This document shows, in pieces, positions 36,345 through 45,646 of a DNA stretch of 64,000 bases. Positions within the stretch are counted from its first letter, which is position 1; the number at the start of each line of letters is the position of its first letter. Origin of the DNA: Amycolatopsis arida (GTDB lineage: Bacteria; Actinomycetota; Actinomycetes; Mycobacteriales; Pseudonocardiaceae); the NCBI RefSeq assembly GCF_900115565.1, contig NZ_FOWW01000003.1, positions 62,001 to 126,000 of the forward strand, in the 5' to 3' direction. The notes under the pieces were generated by a model. It searched no databases. It was not told where the DNA came from and worked only from the letters and a program-made list of their open reading frames with translations. Position numbers and translations under genes: made by a program.

Positions 36345-36488
36345 GTCCACCGTCGAGCGTCGCCGGGCCTCGGTTACCCGTCGCGCCCGCGATCGCGGTG
36401 AGCACCGCCGCCAAGGCCACCCCGGGACCTCGGCACCGCCGAGATTAGTGGTACAACGCGTCACAGATACTTGCTAGACTCCGCGATC

Positions 36489-38471
36489 GTGCGCAGCTAC
36501 TTCGTGACCGGTGGCACCGGCTTCCTCGGCCGCAGGCTGGTGCCGCTCCTGCTGGAGCGGCCGGACTGCGACCGCGTGTACGTGCTGGTCCGGGAGCGGT
36601 CCCGGCCGCGACTGGCGGAGCTGACCGAGCGATGGCCGCACCCCGAGCGCGTGGTGCCCGTGGTCGGCGACCTCACCGCGGACCATCTCGGGGTCGACCC
36701 GGCCACGCTGCCGGAGCCGCCGGAGCACGTGCTGCACCTCGGCGCCGTGTACGACCTCACCGCCGATCCGGCGGTCAACGAGGCGGCCAACGTCGCGGGA
36801 ACCCGCAACGCGCTCGATTTCGCCGCGCGCGCCGGGGCACGGTGGTTCCACCACGTCTCGTCCATCGCGGTCGCCGGGGAGCACCCCGGCCGGTTCACCG
36901 AGCGCGACTTCGACCTCGGCCAGCGGCTGCCCACCTCCTACCACGAGACGAAGTTCGCCGCGGAGAAGCTGGTCCGCGAGCAGAACCGGGTGCCGTACCG
37001 GGTGTACCGGCCCTCCGCGGTGGTCGGCGACTCGCGGACCGGCGAGATGGACAAGGTGGACGGTCCGTACTACTTCTTCCCGGCGTTCACCCGGCTCGCC
37101 CGCCTGCCCGCCTGGCTGCCGCTGCTCGCCCCGGAGCTGGGGAAGTCCAATGTGGTCCCGGTGGACTACGTGGTGCGGGCGATGGTCCACCTCGTGCACG
37201 CCGACGCCGAGTCTGGGGCCACCTACCACCTCGCCGCGCCGGAGTCGCAGTCGCTGAACGAGATCTACAACGCCTTCGCCGGTGCCGCCGGTGGCCCGCG
37301 GGTGGTACGCACCCTGCCGGTGGACCTCTCCGGACCGCTGCGCCGGGCCGGCCGCGCGCTGGCCCGGCCCGGCTCGGTGCGCCGGCAGGCGCTCACCGCC
37401 GCGCTGCGCGAGGTCGGCATCCCGGCCGAGGTACTGCCCGCGCTGAGCAGCCCGGTGGAGTTCGACACCACGGCCACCCGCGCGGCGCTGGCCGGAACCG
37501 GAATCGAGTGCCCGCCGCTGGCCGAGTACGCGCCCACGCTGTACCGGTACTGGGCCGAGCACCTCGACGTGGACCGGGCGCGCCGGGCCGAGCACGGCGC
37601 CCCGCTGCTCGGACGGCGGGTGATGATCACCGGGGCGTCCGCGGGGATCGGGAGGGAGGTGGCCCGGCAGGCGGCGCGGCGTGGCGCCACCGTGCTGCTC
37701 GTCGCCCGGCGCGCGGACGAGCTCGACGCGCTGCGCGACGAGATCGTCGCCGCCGGCGGGCAGGCGCACGGCTACCCGTGCGACCTCACCGACCCGGAGG
37801 CCGTGGACGCGACCGTGAAGCGGGTGCTGGCCGAGCACGGCGCGGTGGACATGCTGGTGAACAACGCCGGGCGGTCGATCCGGCGGTCGGTGGCACTGTC
37901 CACCAACCGGATCCACGACTTCGAGCGAACCATGGCGCTGAACTACTTCGCACCGCTGCGGCTGACGTTCGCGCTGCTGCCGGCGATGATCGAGCAACGG
38001 TTCGGCCACGTGGTCAACGTGACCACCCAGGGCCTGCAGAACCACACGCCGCGGTTCGCCGCGTACCTGGCGTCGAAGGCGGCGCTCGACGAGTTCGGCA
38101 AGGTGGCCGGGCGCGACCTGCTCGCCGAAGGGGTGACGTTCAGCCTGGTACGGCTGCCGCTGGTGCGCACCGCGATGAGCGCGCCGAGCGCGAAGGTGTA
38201 CCGCCGGTTCCGGGCGCTGGACGCCGAGCAGGCCGCGGCGCTGGTGGTCCGGGCGTTGGAGCGGCGCCGCGAGGTGATCAACATGCCGGCGGGTGCCGCG
38301 GCCGACCTCGCCGACCGGGTCGCGCCACACAGCATGCGGCTGCTCACCCATCTGGCCGCGTACCAGGCGATGCCGGAGACCGCACCGGACACCCGCAGGC
38401 TCGAGCCGCGGCGGCACCCCGTGGTGGCCGTGGCCGCCACCGTGGCCCGGCTGCTGTGGCGACCGCGGTAG
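36489..38471 (+). CDS. Two-domain SDR protein, fatty acyl-CoA reductase-like (AcrA1 type)
   Basis: About 660 residues. The N-terminal extended SDR (NAD_binding_4) has YFVTGGTGFLGRR at the start and the YHETK catalytic pair (about residue 152). The C-terminal classical SDR has ITGASAGIGREVARQ, NNAGR and YLASK. This order and length match mycobacterial AcrA1 (Rv3391), a protein with acyl-CoA reductase activity. The GTG at 36489 leaves no room for a good ribosome site, and TAGACT lies 8 bases upstream, so a leaderless transcript is possible. The frame is open to a TTG at 36471. Confidence 0.85.
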   Translation: MRSYFVTGGTGFLGRRLVPLLLERPDCDRVYVLVRERSRPRLAELTERWPHPERVVPVVGDLTADHLGVDPATLPEPPEHVLHLGAVYDLTADPAVNEAANVAGTRNALDFAARAGARWFHHVSSIAVAGEHPGRFTERDFDLGQRLPTSYHETKFAAEKLVREQNRVPYRVYRPSAVVGDSRTGEMDKVDGPYYFFPAFTRLARLPAWLPLLAPELGKSNVVPVDYVVRAMVHLVHADAESGATYHLAAPESQSLNEIYNAFAGAAGGPRVVRTLPVDLSGPLRRAGRALARPGSVRRQALTAALREVGIPAEVLPALSSPVEFDTTATRAALAGTGIECPPLAEYAPTLYRYWAEHLDVDRARRAEHGAPLLGRRVMITGASAGIGREVARQAARRGATVLLVARRADELDALRDEIVAAGGQAHGYPCDLTDPEAVDATVKRVLAEHGAVDMLVNNAGRSIRRSVALSTNRIHDFERTMALNYFAPLRLTFALLPAMIEQRFGHVVNVTTQGLQNHTPRFAAYLASKAALDEFGKVAGRDLLAEGVTFSLVRLPLVRTAMSAPSAKVYRRFRALDAEQAAALVVRALERRREVINMPAGAAADLADRVAPHSMRLLTHLAAYQAMPETAPDTRRLEPRRHPVVAVAATVARLLWRPR

Positions 38472-38480
38472 GTTCGTGGC

Positions 38481-39296
38481 GTGTCGGGACCGGCCAGGGA
38501 TGGGCGCGCGGCCCGCTGGGAGGGCCAGCGGGAGCGGCGGCGCGCGGAGTTCGTCGAGGCGGCCATCGCGGCGATCGAGGAGCACGGGCCGGACGTGCTC
38601 ACCGAGCAGATCGCGGCGCGGGCCGGCGTGGCGCGGACCCGGTTGTACCGGCATTTCGCGGACAGGGCCGACCTGCAGGAGGCGGTGTGCCGGCGGATCG
38701 TCGAGCGGCTGATGGGCGAGCTCGCGCCGATCTGGCGGCGCGGCCGGTCGCCGATGGAGCTGATCACCTCGGCGGTGGACACGATCCTGCGCTGGCTCGG
38801 CGCGCACGAGCCGCTGTACCGCTACCTCGGCCGCTGCTCCCGGGTGGACAGTGGCCGGTCGGCGGCGTTGGGCGACGTGACCGGGACGTTCGCGCTCAGC
38901 CTGAGCCGGCTGCTCACGGGTGCGCTGGACACGCTGGGCCGGGACGGGCGGGGCACCGAGCCGTTCTGCTTCGGGCTGGTGGCGTTCACCGAGGCGTCGG
39001 TGGGCCGATGGTTGGCCCGGCCGGGAGACCTGCCGGCCGCGGATTTCTCCGCCGACCTGGTGCGCGGTCTGTGGGCCCTGCTCGACGCGTTCCTCCGCGA
39101 GCGTGGTGTCCCCGTGGACCCGGACCGCCCGCTGCCGGAGCAGCTCCCGATCCCGGCCCTCGCCCCGGACCCCGCGCGGAGTGTCACGCCCGGTGAGAGC
39201 GAACGGCACCCTGCCAATCGAGCGTTCCGCGACCGGCGTTCGGGCGCTCGGGTATCAGCGCCACGCACAAACGCGGACGCACGGCCACACGGCTGA
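38481..39296 (+). CDS. TetR-family regulator
   Basis: A 271-residue protein starting 9 bases after the reductase gene, so it is probably in its operon. The N-terminal helix-turn-helix is ITEQIAARAGVART-like (VLTEQIAARAGVARTRLYRH), followed by a helical ligand domain (TetR_C_33-like). The last 40 residues are low complexity, suggesting a degenerate end. It likely controls the reductase gene. Confidence 0.88.
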   Translation: MSGPARDGRAARWEGQRERRRAEFVEAAIAAIEEHGPDVLTEQIAARAGVARTRLYRHFADRADLQEAVCRRIVERLMGELAPIWRRGRSPMELITSAVDTILRWLGAHEPLYRYLGRCSRVDSGRSAALGDVTGTFALSLSRLLTGALDTLGRDGRGTEPFCFGLVAFTEASVGRWLARPGDLPAADFSADLVRGLWALLDAFLRERGVPVDPDRPLPEQLPIPALAPDPARSVTPGESERHPANRAFRDRRSGARVSAPRTNADARPHG

Positions 39297-39431
39297 GCGA
39301 GCGCCACCGGAGCCACTGGCCTCGGCGACCAACCGCCGAGGCCTCGTCCCGACCGCCACCCAGGTCGTGCCGTAACTCCACAAGGGACGGTCCCAAACCC
39401 CCAAGCGAACTCGAAAATCGCAGCCATTCCT

Positions 39432-39536
39432 TTACCCCCACCCCCACCCGCACCAAGGGGGCCGGCCCCGCTTCCAGTCTAGCGGCCACCTCCGGCGGGT
39501 TGTTCGGAAAACGCTTCCTCGAGGGGAGTTGTCCAC
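39432..39536. repeat. Dispersed intergenic repeat, copy 2
   Basis: Positions 39432-39478 match 1231-1276 in the same orientation (TTACCCC..CCCCCACCCGC, then GGGGGCCGGCCCCGCTTCCA). A GTTGTCCAC follows at about 39528, where copy 1 has its complement. Confidence 0.7.
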
Positions 39537-39960
39537 ATCGCAGCGTGGGTGTGGACAAACCAGGAATTGCGCTCCGACCAGGGGTTACCTGGGTGGCGCG
39601 CGCTGGCCCGCGCAGGAGACTCGCATCCTGAAGGGGGAACTTTCGGTCCGAATACGGGATAACGCAGTGATCCGGAGGACCACGGAGCACCAGCGGAGCC
39701 ACTGCCCGACGGGGAGCCCTTGTCGGGCCGAAGGTGACCCGACGAGGTATCTTGGTGGTCAGCAGGCGGCCCCGTGGCGAGCCTTGCGGTCAGGAGGCGG
39801 CCGCGCTGTGTCCCGGAAGGGCTCGCGGTGCCGAACACCGAACCCACTCCGCCCGTGGATCTCGCGATCCTCGACCAGGTCCCACGGCCAGGACCTGGAC
39901 ATCGTGCCCTGAAGCGGCGGAACTTCAGCACTCCGCCAGCAGGGCTCGCGACCCTCAGCG

Positions 39961-40050
39961 CGCAACCCGCGCAACCCGCGCAACCCGCGCAACCCGCGCC
40001 ACCCAACGCAACCCAGCGCAACTCGGGCCACCCACGCAACCCGCACGACC
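39961..40050. repeat. 9-bp tandem array (CGCAACCCG)
   Basis: Four perfect CGCAACCCG units (39961-39996) followed by degenerate ones (CCACCCAACGCAACCCAGCG, CCACGCAACCCG). A simple minisatellite in gene-free DNA. Confidence 0.8.
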
Positions 40051-40052
40051 CT

Positions 40053-40115
40053 GAACGTAGATCTCGCCGTCTCGAACGCAGGTCTCGCCGTCTCGCACGT
40101 AGATCTCGTGCTTCG
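40053..40115. repeat. 21-bp-period repeat, family A, locus 4
   Basis: Three consecutive units of GAACGTAGATCTCGCCGTCT type (40053, 40074, 40095), the best-preserved locus of the family, ending 10 bases before the stop of the acyl-CoA dehydrogenase gene. Confidence 0.8.
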
Positions 40116-40124
40116 GGGCGTGGG

Positions 40125-41372
40125 TCAGCGGGCGGTCAGTAGGCCCTTGGCGATGTGGGTCACCTGGATCTCGTTGCTGCCGGCGTAGATCATCAGCGAC
40201 TTGGCGTCCCTGGCGAGTTGCTCCACGCGGTACTCGGCCATGTAGCCGTTGCCGCCGAAGAGTTGCACCGCCTCCATGGCCACCTCGGTGGCCGCCTCGG
40301 ACGAGTACAGCTTCATCGCCGACGCCTCCGCCAGCGACGGCAGCCGCCCCGCGCGCACCGTCTCGATCGCGCGGAACACCATGTTCTGCACGTTCAGCCG
40401 GGCGATCTCCATCCTCGCCAGCTTCTGCTGGATCAGCTGGAACCGGGCGATCTCCTGCCCCCACAGCGTCCGGCGGCGCGCGTAGTCCAGGCTGAGCCGC
40501 AGGCACTCGTTGATCACGCCGAGCGCCATCGCCGCCACCCCGAACCGCTCCAGGGAGAAGTTCTCCCTGGCGCTGTCCCGGCCGTCACCGCCACGGTGCT
40601 CCTCCGTCTCGCCGAGCAACCGGTCCCGGCCCAGCCGCACGTCCGAGAAGAACAACTCACCGGTGGGCGAGGACCCGATGCCCATCTTCCGGAACGGCCT
40701 CGACCGCTCCACCCCGGGCATGTCGCCGTCGAGCACGAACGTCAACACCCTGCGGTCCCGCGGGTCGGTGCCGTCGCCCTCGTCCAGCTTCGCGTACACC
40801 ACGATCGTGTCGGCGTAGGGCCCGTTGGTGATGAACGTCTTCCGTCCATTGAGGACATATTCGTCCCCGTCCCGACGCACGTTGGTCTTCATCCCGCCGA
40901 AGGCGTCCGACCCGGAGTCCGGCTCGGTGATCGCCCACGCGCCCACCTTCTCGAACGTGAGCAACCCGGGCACCCACCGCTCCTTCTGCGCCAGCGTGCC
41001 CCTGGTCATGATCGTCCCGGCGGCCAGCCCCAGGCTCACCCCCATCGCGGTGACGATCCCCATCGACACCCCGCACAGCTCGGAGATCGCGACCATCGCC
41101 AGCGCCTCCTGGCCGTTCAACTCCATCCCGAAACCAGGGCGCCGGCCGCCCGAGCGCTCACCGGCGGCCTTGCGCTTCTCGTGCTCGACCAGCTCACCGA
41201 ACGCTTCCGACGCGATCGCGCCGACCCCGAACGACGTGAACAGCTTGCGGATGATGTCGTACGGCGGCAGCTCACCGCTTTCCAGCGCGTCGACATGCGG
41301 CCGTATCTCCTTGTCGACGAACTCCCGGATCGCCTCGCGGATCAGCTCGTCGGTCTCGGACCACTCGATCAT
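40125..41372 (-). CDS. Acyl-CoA dehydrogenase family protein
   Basis: A 415-residue flavoprotein of the usual three-domain fold. FAD/substrate motifs AWAITEPDSGSDA and FITNGPYADT are present. The C-terminal segment reads IYAGSNEIQ, so the Glu used as base in short/medium-chain enzymes is Ala. A Glu in NFSLERFG matches the alternative base position of isovaleryl- and long-chain enzymes. Its ATG follows the SDR stop by one base. It would oxidise an acyl-CoA at C2-C3. Confidence 0.93.
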   Translation of the reverse strand: MIEWSETDELIREAIREFVDKEIRPHVDALESGELPPYDIIRKLFTSFGVGAIASEAFGELVEHEKRKAAGERSGGRRPGFGMELNGQEALAMVAISELCGVSMGIVTAMGVSLGLAAGTIMTRGTLAQKERWVPGLLTFEKVGAWAITEPDSGSDAFGGMKTNVRRDGDEYVLNGRKTFITNGPYADTIVVYAKLDEGDGTDPRDRRVLTFVLDGDMPGVERSRPFRKMGIGSSPTGELFFSDVRLGRDRLLGETEEHRGGDGRDSARENFSLERFGVAAMALGVINECLRLSLDYARRRTLWGQEIARFQLIQQKLARMEIARLNVQNMVFRAIETVRAGRLPSLAEASAMKLYSSEAATEVAMEAVQLFGGNGYMAEYRVEQLARDAKSLMIYAGSNEIQVTHIAKGLLTAR

Positions 41373-41373
41373 G

Positions 41374-42249
41374 TCAGGCTCCCGGAAGCCGCTCGGCGAT
41401 GTCGTCGATCCGCCACGGACCGTCGGTCTCGATGGTGCGCACGTCGTGCCACCCAACCAGCTCGCTGATCGCGCCGCCCTGCACGGCGAACACCTTCCCG
41501 GTGATCGGGCACGTCGAACTGGCCAGGTACGCCACCAGCGGGGAGATGTTGGCCGGGGCGAACGCGTCGAACTCCCCCTCCGGCACCTCCTGCGCGAAGA
41601 TCGCCCCCATCCCGGGCGTCGCCAGGGTCAGCCGGGTCCGTGCGATCGGCGCGATGGCGTTGACCCGCACGCCGTAACGCTCCAGTTCCTCAGCGGCCAC
41701 CAGGGTCAGCGCGGCGATGCCCGCCTTGGCCGCGCCGTAGTTGGCCTGCCCCGCGTTGGGCACCGTGGTCCCCGACGCCGAGGCGGTGTTCACCACGGAG
41801 GCGGCCACCGGCTCGCCGGCCTTGGTCCTGGTCTTCCAGTACGCCGCCGCGTGCCGCAGCACCGCGAAGTGGCCCTTCAGGTGCACGGCGATCACCGCGT
41901 CCCACTGCGCCTCGTCCATCCCGGCGACGAACGCGTCCCGCAGGATGCCGGCGTTGTTGACCACCACGTCCAGCCCGCCGAACTCGGCGACCGCCTGCTC
42001 CACCAGCCGCCGCGCGCCAACCCATTCGGCCACGTTGTCGATGTTGGCCACCGCCTTGCCGCCGGCCGCGGTGATCTCGTCGACCACCTGCTGCGCCGGC
42101 CCGGTGTCCGCGCCGGTGCCGTCGTTGCTCCCGCCGAGGTCGTTCACCACGACGCTGGCACCCTCCCTGGCGAACAGCAGGGCGTGCTCCCGCCCGATGC
42201 CCCGGCCCGCCCCGGTGATCACGGCGACCCGGCCGTCCAACACGCCCAT
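41374..42249 (-). CDS. SDR dehydrogenase, 3-hydroxyacyl-CoA dehydrogenase-like
   Basis: A 291-residue classical SDR: VITGAGRGIGREHALLFA, VNDLGG (NAD-preferring Asp), NNAGILRD, catalytic Ser in TASASG and Tyr/Lys in NYGAAKAG. The long insertion after VNDLGG is typical of the peroxisomal multifunctional-enzyme type 2 group. Next to a MaoC hydratase, it would oxidise 3-hydroxyacyl-CoA. Confidence 0.92.
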   Translation of the reverse strand: MGVLDGRVAVITGAGRGIGREHALLFAREGASVVVNDLGGSNDGTGADTGPAQQVVDEITAAGGKAVANIDNVAEWVGARRLVEQAVAEFGGLDVVVNNAGILRDAFVAGMDEAQWDAVIAVHLKGHFAVLRHAAAYWKTRTKAGEPVAASVVNTASASGTTVPNAGQANYGAAKAGIAALTLVAAEELERYGVRVNAIAPIARTRLTLATPGMGAIFAQEVPEGEFDAFAPANISPLVAYLASSTCPITGKVFAVQGGAISELVGWHDVRTIETDGPWRIDDIAERLPGA

Positions 42250-42251
42250 CG

Positions 42252-43133
42252 CTACCCCTCGCTCCCTTCGGCGACCACGGCCAGCCCGTCCTTGACCACC
42301 ACGTCATCATCCACAGTGGTCTCGTAGGCGTATCGCGTCGCACCGTCGTCCACGTCGGACTTCCAGATCCGGGTGGTGATGTCCTGCCCCGGCAGCACCG
42401 GCCTGGCGAACCGCACCGCCAGCCGGCGCAGCCGCCGCACGTCGGAGCCGGCGACCTCGGTCAGCACGGCCCACGAGGTGAACGCCATCGTGCACAGGCC
42501 GTGCGCGATGATCCCCGGCAGCCCGGCGGCGCGCGCCACCTCCTCGTCCAGGTGGATCGGCATGGGGTCGCCGGCCGCCGGCGAGTATCGGAACGTCTGG
42601 TCGTCGTCCACGTGCTGGGTCACCTCGGCCGCCGGCTCGGTGCCGCGCAGCTCGTCCGGGAACCGGTGCTCCGGGGCCAGCTCCCCGACCCGCTCATCGG
42701 CGTCGAACCCGCGCACGAAGAACGTCACGTTCTGCTCGTTCACCAGCTCGCCGGACTCGGTGCGGGTCTCCAGGTAGACGTTGGCCCGCGTGCCGTTCGG
42801 CAACCCCTCGTAGCCGCGCATCGTGCCACGGGCGACCAGCACGTCGCCGGGCCGGATCGGCCGGTGGAAGCGGAAGTCCTGCTCCCCGTGCAGCACCCGG
42901 CCGATCACCTCGAGCGGCACCACCTCCAGCGCCGGCTCCAACAGCGACTGGAACACCGGGACGATCGCGAACACCGGTGGTGCCACGTCCCCGGCCCGGT
43001 GCGCCGGGATGGGGTCGTTGGTGGCCTCGGCGTAGGAGACGATCCGTTCCCTGGTGACCTCGAACCGGGTCGGCTCGGTCCACCTGCCCAGACCAGCGGC
43101 GTCGAACCGCGGGGCCTGCTCGTCCACCGCCAT
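42252..43133 (-). CDS. MaoC-type enoyl-CoA hydratase (double hot dog)
   Basis: A 293-residue protein with two hot-dog halves. The N-half is FAS1-like (FEVTRERIVSYAEATNDPIP). The C-half has the hydratase-2 motif DPMPIHLDEEVARAAGLPG followed by IAHG. It hydrates 2-enoyl-CoA to (R)-3-hydroxyacyl-CoA, matching the downstream SDR, which is encoded 2 bases on. Confidence 0.92.
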   Translation of the reverse strand: MAVDEQAPRFDAAGLGRWTEPTRFEVTRERIVSYAEATNDPIPAHRAGDVAPPVFAIVPVFQSLLEPALEVVPLEVIGRVLHGEQDFRFHRPIRPGDVLVARGTMRGYEGLPNGTRANVYLETRTESGELVNEQNVTFFVRGFDADERVGELAPEHRFPDELRGTEPAAEVTQHVDDDQTFRYSPAAGDPMPIHLDEEVARAAGLPGIIAHGLCTMAFTSWAVLTEVAGSDVRRLRRLAVRFARPVLPGQDITTRIWKSDVDDGATRYAYETTVDDDVVVKDGLAVVAEGSEG

Positions 43134-43136
43134 GCC

Positions 43137-43574
43137 TCAGCCCGCGAGCAGCTGCGCGAAGTTCGCCAGCGACGTGTCGAGCTGCTTCTGGCCGTCCTTC
43201 TCCACGGCCTTGCCCAGCGCGCCGACGATCATCGAGCCGGTGAACTCCGCGTCCAGCCGGGCGCGCGAGCCGCCGTCCCCGGCCGGCTCCACCGACATGA
43301 CGATCGCGACCTTCACCCCGGCCATCCCGGTACCGGAGATCCGGACCCGCTTCGGCTCCTCGTAGTCGTCCACGGTCCAGGTGATGGTGTTGGGCATGCC
43401 CAGCATCGTCACCACCTCGGTGATCTGGCTGCCGGCGGAGAACTGCCGTGGCACCTCGCCCTTCCACTTGGTGTGGATGGTCAGCCACTTCTCGAAATTG
43501 CCTGGGTCGGCGAAGACGTCCCACACCTTCTGCGGGTCGGCCGGCAGCTCCACCTCGGCGTTGATGCTTCCCAT
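43137..43574 (-). CDS. SRPBCC-family protein
   Basis: A 145-residue START-like protein (VELPADPQKVWDVFADPGNF; ITWTVDDYEEPKRVRISG; C-terminal helix KQLDTSLANFAQLL). It would hold a hydrophobic ligand in a cavity. It ends 3 bases before the MaoC gene, so it is part of the operon and may bind its acyl substrate. This role is inference. Confidence 0.85.
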   Translation of the reverse strand: MGSINAEVELPADPQKVWDVFADPGNFEKWLTIHTKWKGEVPRQFSAGSQITEVVTMLGMPNTITWTVDDYEEPKRVRISGTGMAGVKVAIVMSVEPAGDGGSRARLDAEFTGSMIVGALGKAVEKDGQKQLDTSLANFAQLLAG

Positions 43575-43604
43575 GAGGACTCCTTCGGTACGGAAACGGT
43601 CGGT

Positions 43605-44798
43605 TCAGCGCTCGGCTGGCCGGTAGGCGGTCACCACGGCGGCGCCGCCGAGGCCGATGTTGTGCTGCAGCGCGACCTTCGCGCCGGGCACCTGCCGCGC
43701 CCCGGCGGTGCCACGCAGTTGCCAGGTCAGCTCGGCGCACTGGGCGAGCCCGGTGGCGCCGAGCGGGTGCCCCTTGGAGATCAGCCCGCCGGAGGGGTTG
43801 ACCACCCACCGGCCGCCGTAGGTGGTGTCGCCGGCGTCGACGAGCTTGCCGCCCTCACCCTCGGGGCACAGCCCCAGCGCCTCGTAGGTGATCAGCTCGT
43901 TGGTGGAGAAGCAGTCGTGCAGCTCGATGACGTCCACATCGGACGCCGAGAGCTCGGCCTGCCGGTAGACCCGCTCGGCCGCGGCCCTGCTCATCTTCGC
44001 GCCGACCAGGCTGATCGCCGAGTCGTCCTCGAACGTGCTCGGCAGGTCGGTGACCATGGCCTGGCCGACCACCTCCACCGCCCGCCCGGCGAGGCCGTGC
44101 CGCTCGACGAACCGCTCGCTGGCGACGACGGCCGCGCCGGATCCGTCCGAGGTCGGCGAGCACTGCAGCTTGGTCAGCGGCTCGTAGATGACCTTCGCGC
44201 CCAGCACGTCCTCCAGCGAGTACTCCTCCTGGAACTGCGCGTACGGGTTGTTCACCGAGTGCCGGTGGTTCTTCACGCCGATTCGAGCGAACTGCTCGGC
44301 GGTCGTGCCGTACTTGCGCATGTGCTCCCGCCCGGCCGCGCCGAACATCCACGGCGCCGGCGGCATCGCCACCTCCTCGAGTTCGGCCAGCGCGAGGATG
44401 TGCCGCATCATCGGCTGCTCGCGGTCGTCGTACGTGCCGCCCAGCGAGCCGGGCTGCATCTTCTCGAAGCCCAGCGCCAGCGCGCAGTCCACCGCCCCGC
44501 TGCGCACCGCCTGCACGGCCAGGAACAGCGCGGTCGACCCGGTGGAGCAGTTGTTGTTGACGTTGACCACGGGGATGCCGGTCAGGCCCAGCTCGTAGAC
44601 CGCCCGCTGACCCGAGGTCGACTCGCCGTAGACGTAGCCGACGTAGGCCTGCTCGACCCGCTCGTAGTCGATGCCGGCGTCGGCCAGCGCCGCCGAGCCC
44701 GACTCCCTGGCCATCTCCGGGTAGTCCCAGCCCTCCCGCCGGCCGGGCTTCTCGAACCTGGTCATTCCGACACCCACGACGTAAGTCCTGACACCCAC
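43605..44798 (-). CDS. SCP2-type thiolase / lipid-transfer protein
   Basis: A 397-residue thiolase-fold protein. The nucleophilic Cys84 is in [13 protein letters not shown], and [10 protein letters not shown] and [14 protein letters not shown] carry the His residues and second Cys region. Actinobacterial relatives act in steroid side-chain and fatty acid degradation. It is the first gene of the five-gene set and lies just downstream of a candidate TetR operator. Confidence 0.92.
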   Translation of the reverse strand: MGVRTYVVGVGMTRFEKPGRREGWDYPEMARESGSAALADAGIDYERVEQAYVGYVYGESTSGQRAVYELGLTGIPVVNVNNNCSTGSTALFLAVQAVRSGAVDCALALGFEKMQPGSLGGTYDDREQPMMRHILALAELEEVAMPPAPWMFGAAGREHMRKYGTTAEQFARIGVKNHRHSVNNPYAQFQEEYSLEDVLGAKVIYEPLTKLQCSPTSDGSGAAVVASERFVERHGLAGRAVEVVGQAMVTDLPSTFEDDSAISLVGAKMSRAAAERVYRQAELSASDVDVIELHDCFSTNELITYEALGLCPEGEGGKLVDAGDTTYGGRWVVNPSGGLISKGHPLGATGLAQCAELTWQLRGTAGARQVPGAKVALQHNIGLGGAAVVTAYRPAER

Positions 44799-44841
44799 CG
44801 CGGCGACTCCTTCGACGTCGGCTGCTCGATGCCCAGCACGC

Positions 44842-44871
44842 TAACATACGTACCGTCCTGAATGTAAGTTA
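44842..44871. promoter_or_regulatory. Candidate TetR operator upstream of the thiolase operon
   Basis: TAACATAC (44842) and GTAAGTTA (44864) form an inverted repeat, 7 of 8 positions complementary, around TACGTA-like sequence in an AT-rich patch. It lies between the TetR gene and the thiolase start, as expected for local control of the operon. Confidence 0.55.
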
Positions 44872-44977
44872 CGAAGGCGAGTTTCCCGCCCGCCACGATG
44901 ATCTTGGCCGCGCACACCGCGCGCCCGAGGGTGGGCCATGGACGGTTGCGTGCACCCCTGCCGACCGGAGCCGGCGG

Positions 44978-45646
44978 TCAGGACCGGGCGGACACCTGGC
45001 GAAGCAGGTCGTCGACGCTGACCCTGGCGCGGTCGAGCACCGCCTCGGCGAGCACCCGCAGCTCCGCCTTCGCCCGCCGCCACCGCGCCGCGAGCTGCCG
45101 CTCGTCCCGCGCGGCGAAGCCGCCGACGAGCACCCCGCGCACGGTGTCCATCACCGTGTAGAAGTAGTTCAGCAGCTCCTGCTGCGTCGCGCGGTCCGGC
45201 AGCAGGGCCTGGGCGATGCCGATCATGGAGCCGGTGGCCGCCGGCTCCACCGCGACGATCTGCCGGCGCAGCTCCGGGTCGGTGCGCGCGACCAGCCACA
45301 GCTCGACCGTCGCGGTGAACACCGGCCCCTGGTGCAGCTCCCACACCAGGTCGAGTACGTCGCCGATCGGGTCGGTGGACTCGACCAGTTGGGACATCCG
45401 CTGGATGGCCTGCTCGGTGCGCCGGGCGGCGAGGTGGTGCACGGCGGCGGTGACGAGGGCGGCCTTGGTCGAGAAGTGGTGCGCCTGGGCGCCTCGGGTC
45501 ACCCCGGCCCTGCGCACCACCCTGGACGTGGTCATCCCCGCGTAGCCGTGCTCGACCAGGCAGTCGATCGTGGCGTCGAGGAGCTTGCGCCGCGTCTCCG
45601 CGCTGCGCTCGTCCTGCGTGCGGCGCGGCCGCGCCGGTGCGTTCAT
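44978..45646 (-). CDS. TetR-family regulator of the beta-oxidation-like operon
   Basis: A 222-residue protein from the ATG at 45646 (GGGAGGTGG upstream). Helix-turn-helix: MTTSRVVRRAGVTRGAQAHH. The C-terminal part has the TetR_C form with WLVARTDPELRRQI. It is encoded upstream of the thiolase operon on the same strand, and the inverted repeat between them is its likely target. The ligand is probably an acyl-CoA. Confidence 0.9.
   Translation of the reverse strand: MNAPARPRRTQDERSAETRRKLLDATIDCLVEHGYAGMTTSRVVRRAGVTRGAQAHHFSTKAALVTAAVHHLAARRTEQAIQRMSQLVESTDPIGDVLDLVWELHQGPVFTATVELWLVARTDPELRRQIVAVEPAATGSMIGIAQALLPDRATQQELLNYFYTVMDTVRGVLVGGFAARDERQLAARWRRAKAELRVLAEAVLDRARVSVDDLLRQVSARS

Larger units (their letters stand above)
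39297..40124. other. Gene-free, repeat-bearing region
   Basis: No supportable gene. It carries the second copy of the 1.3-kb repeat block (39432-39536), a 9-bp tandem array (39961-40050) and a family A 21-bp array (40053-40115) that runs up to the end of the acyl-CoA dehydrogenase gene. Confidence 0.65.

Noticed and set aside
39961-40115. Possible CRISPR array
   Set aside because: Units are 9 or 21 bp and contiguous, with no unique spacers and no cas genes.
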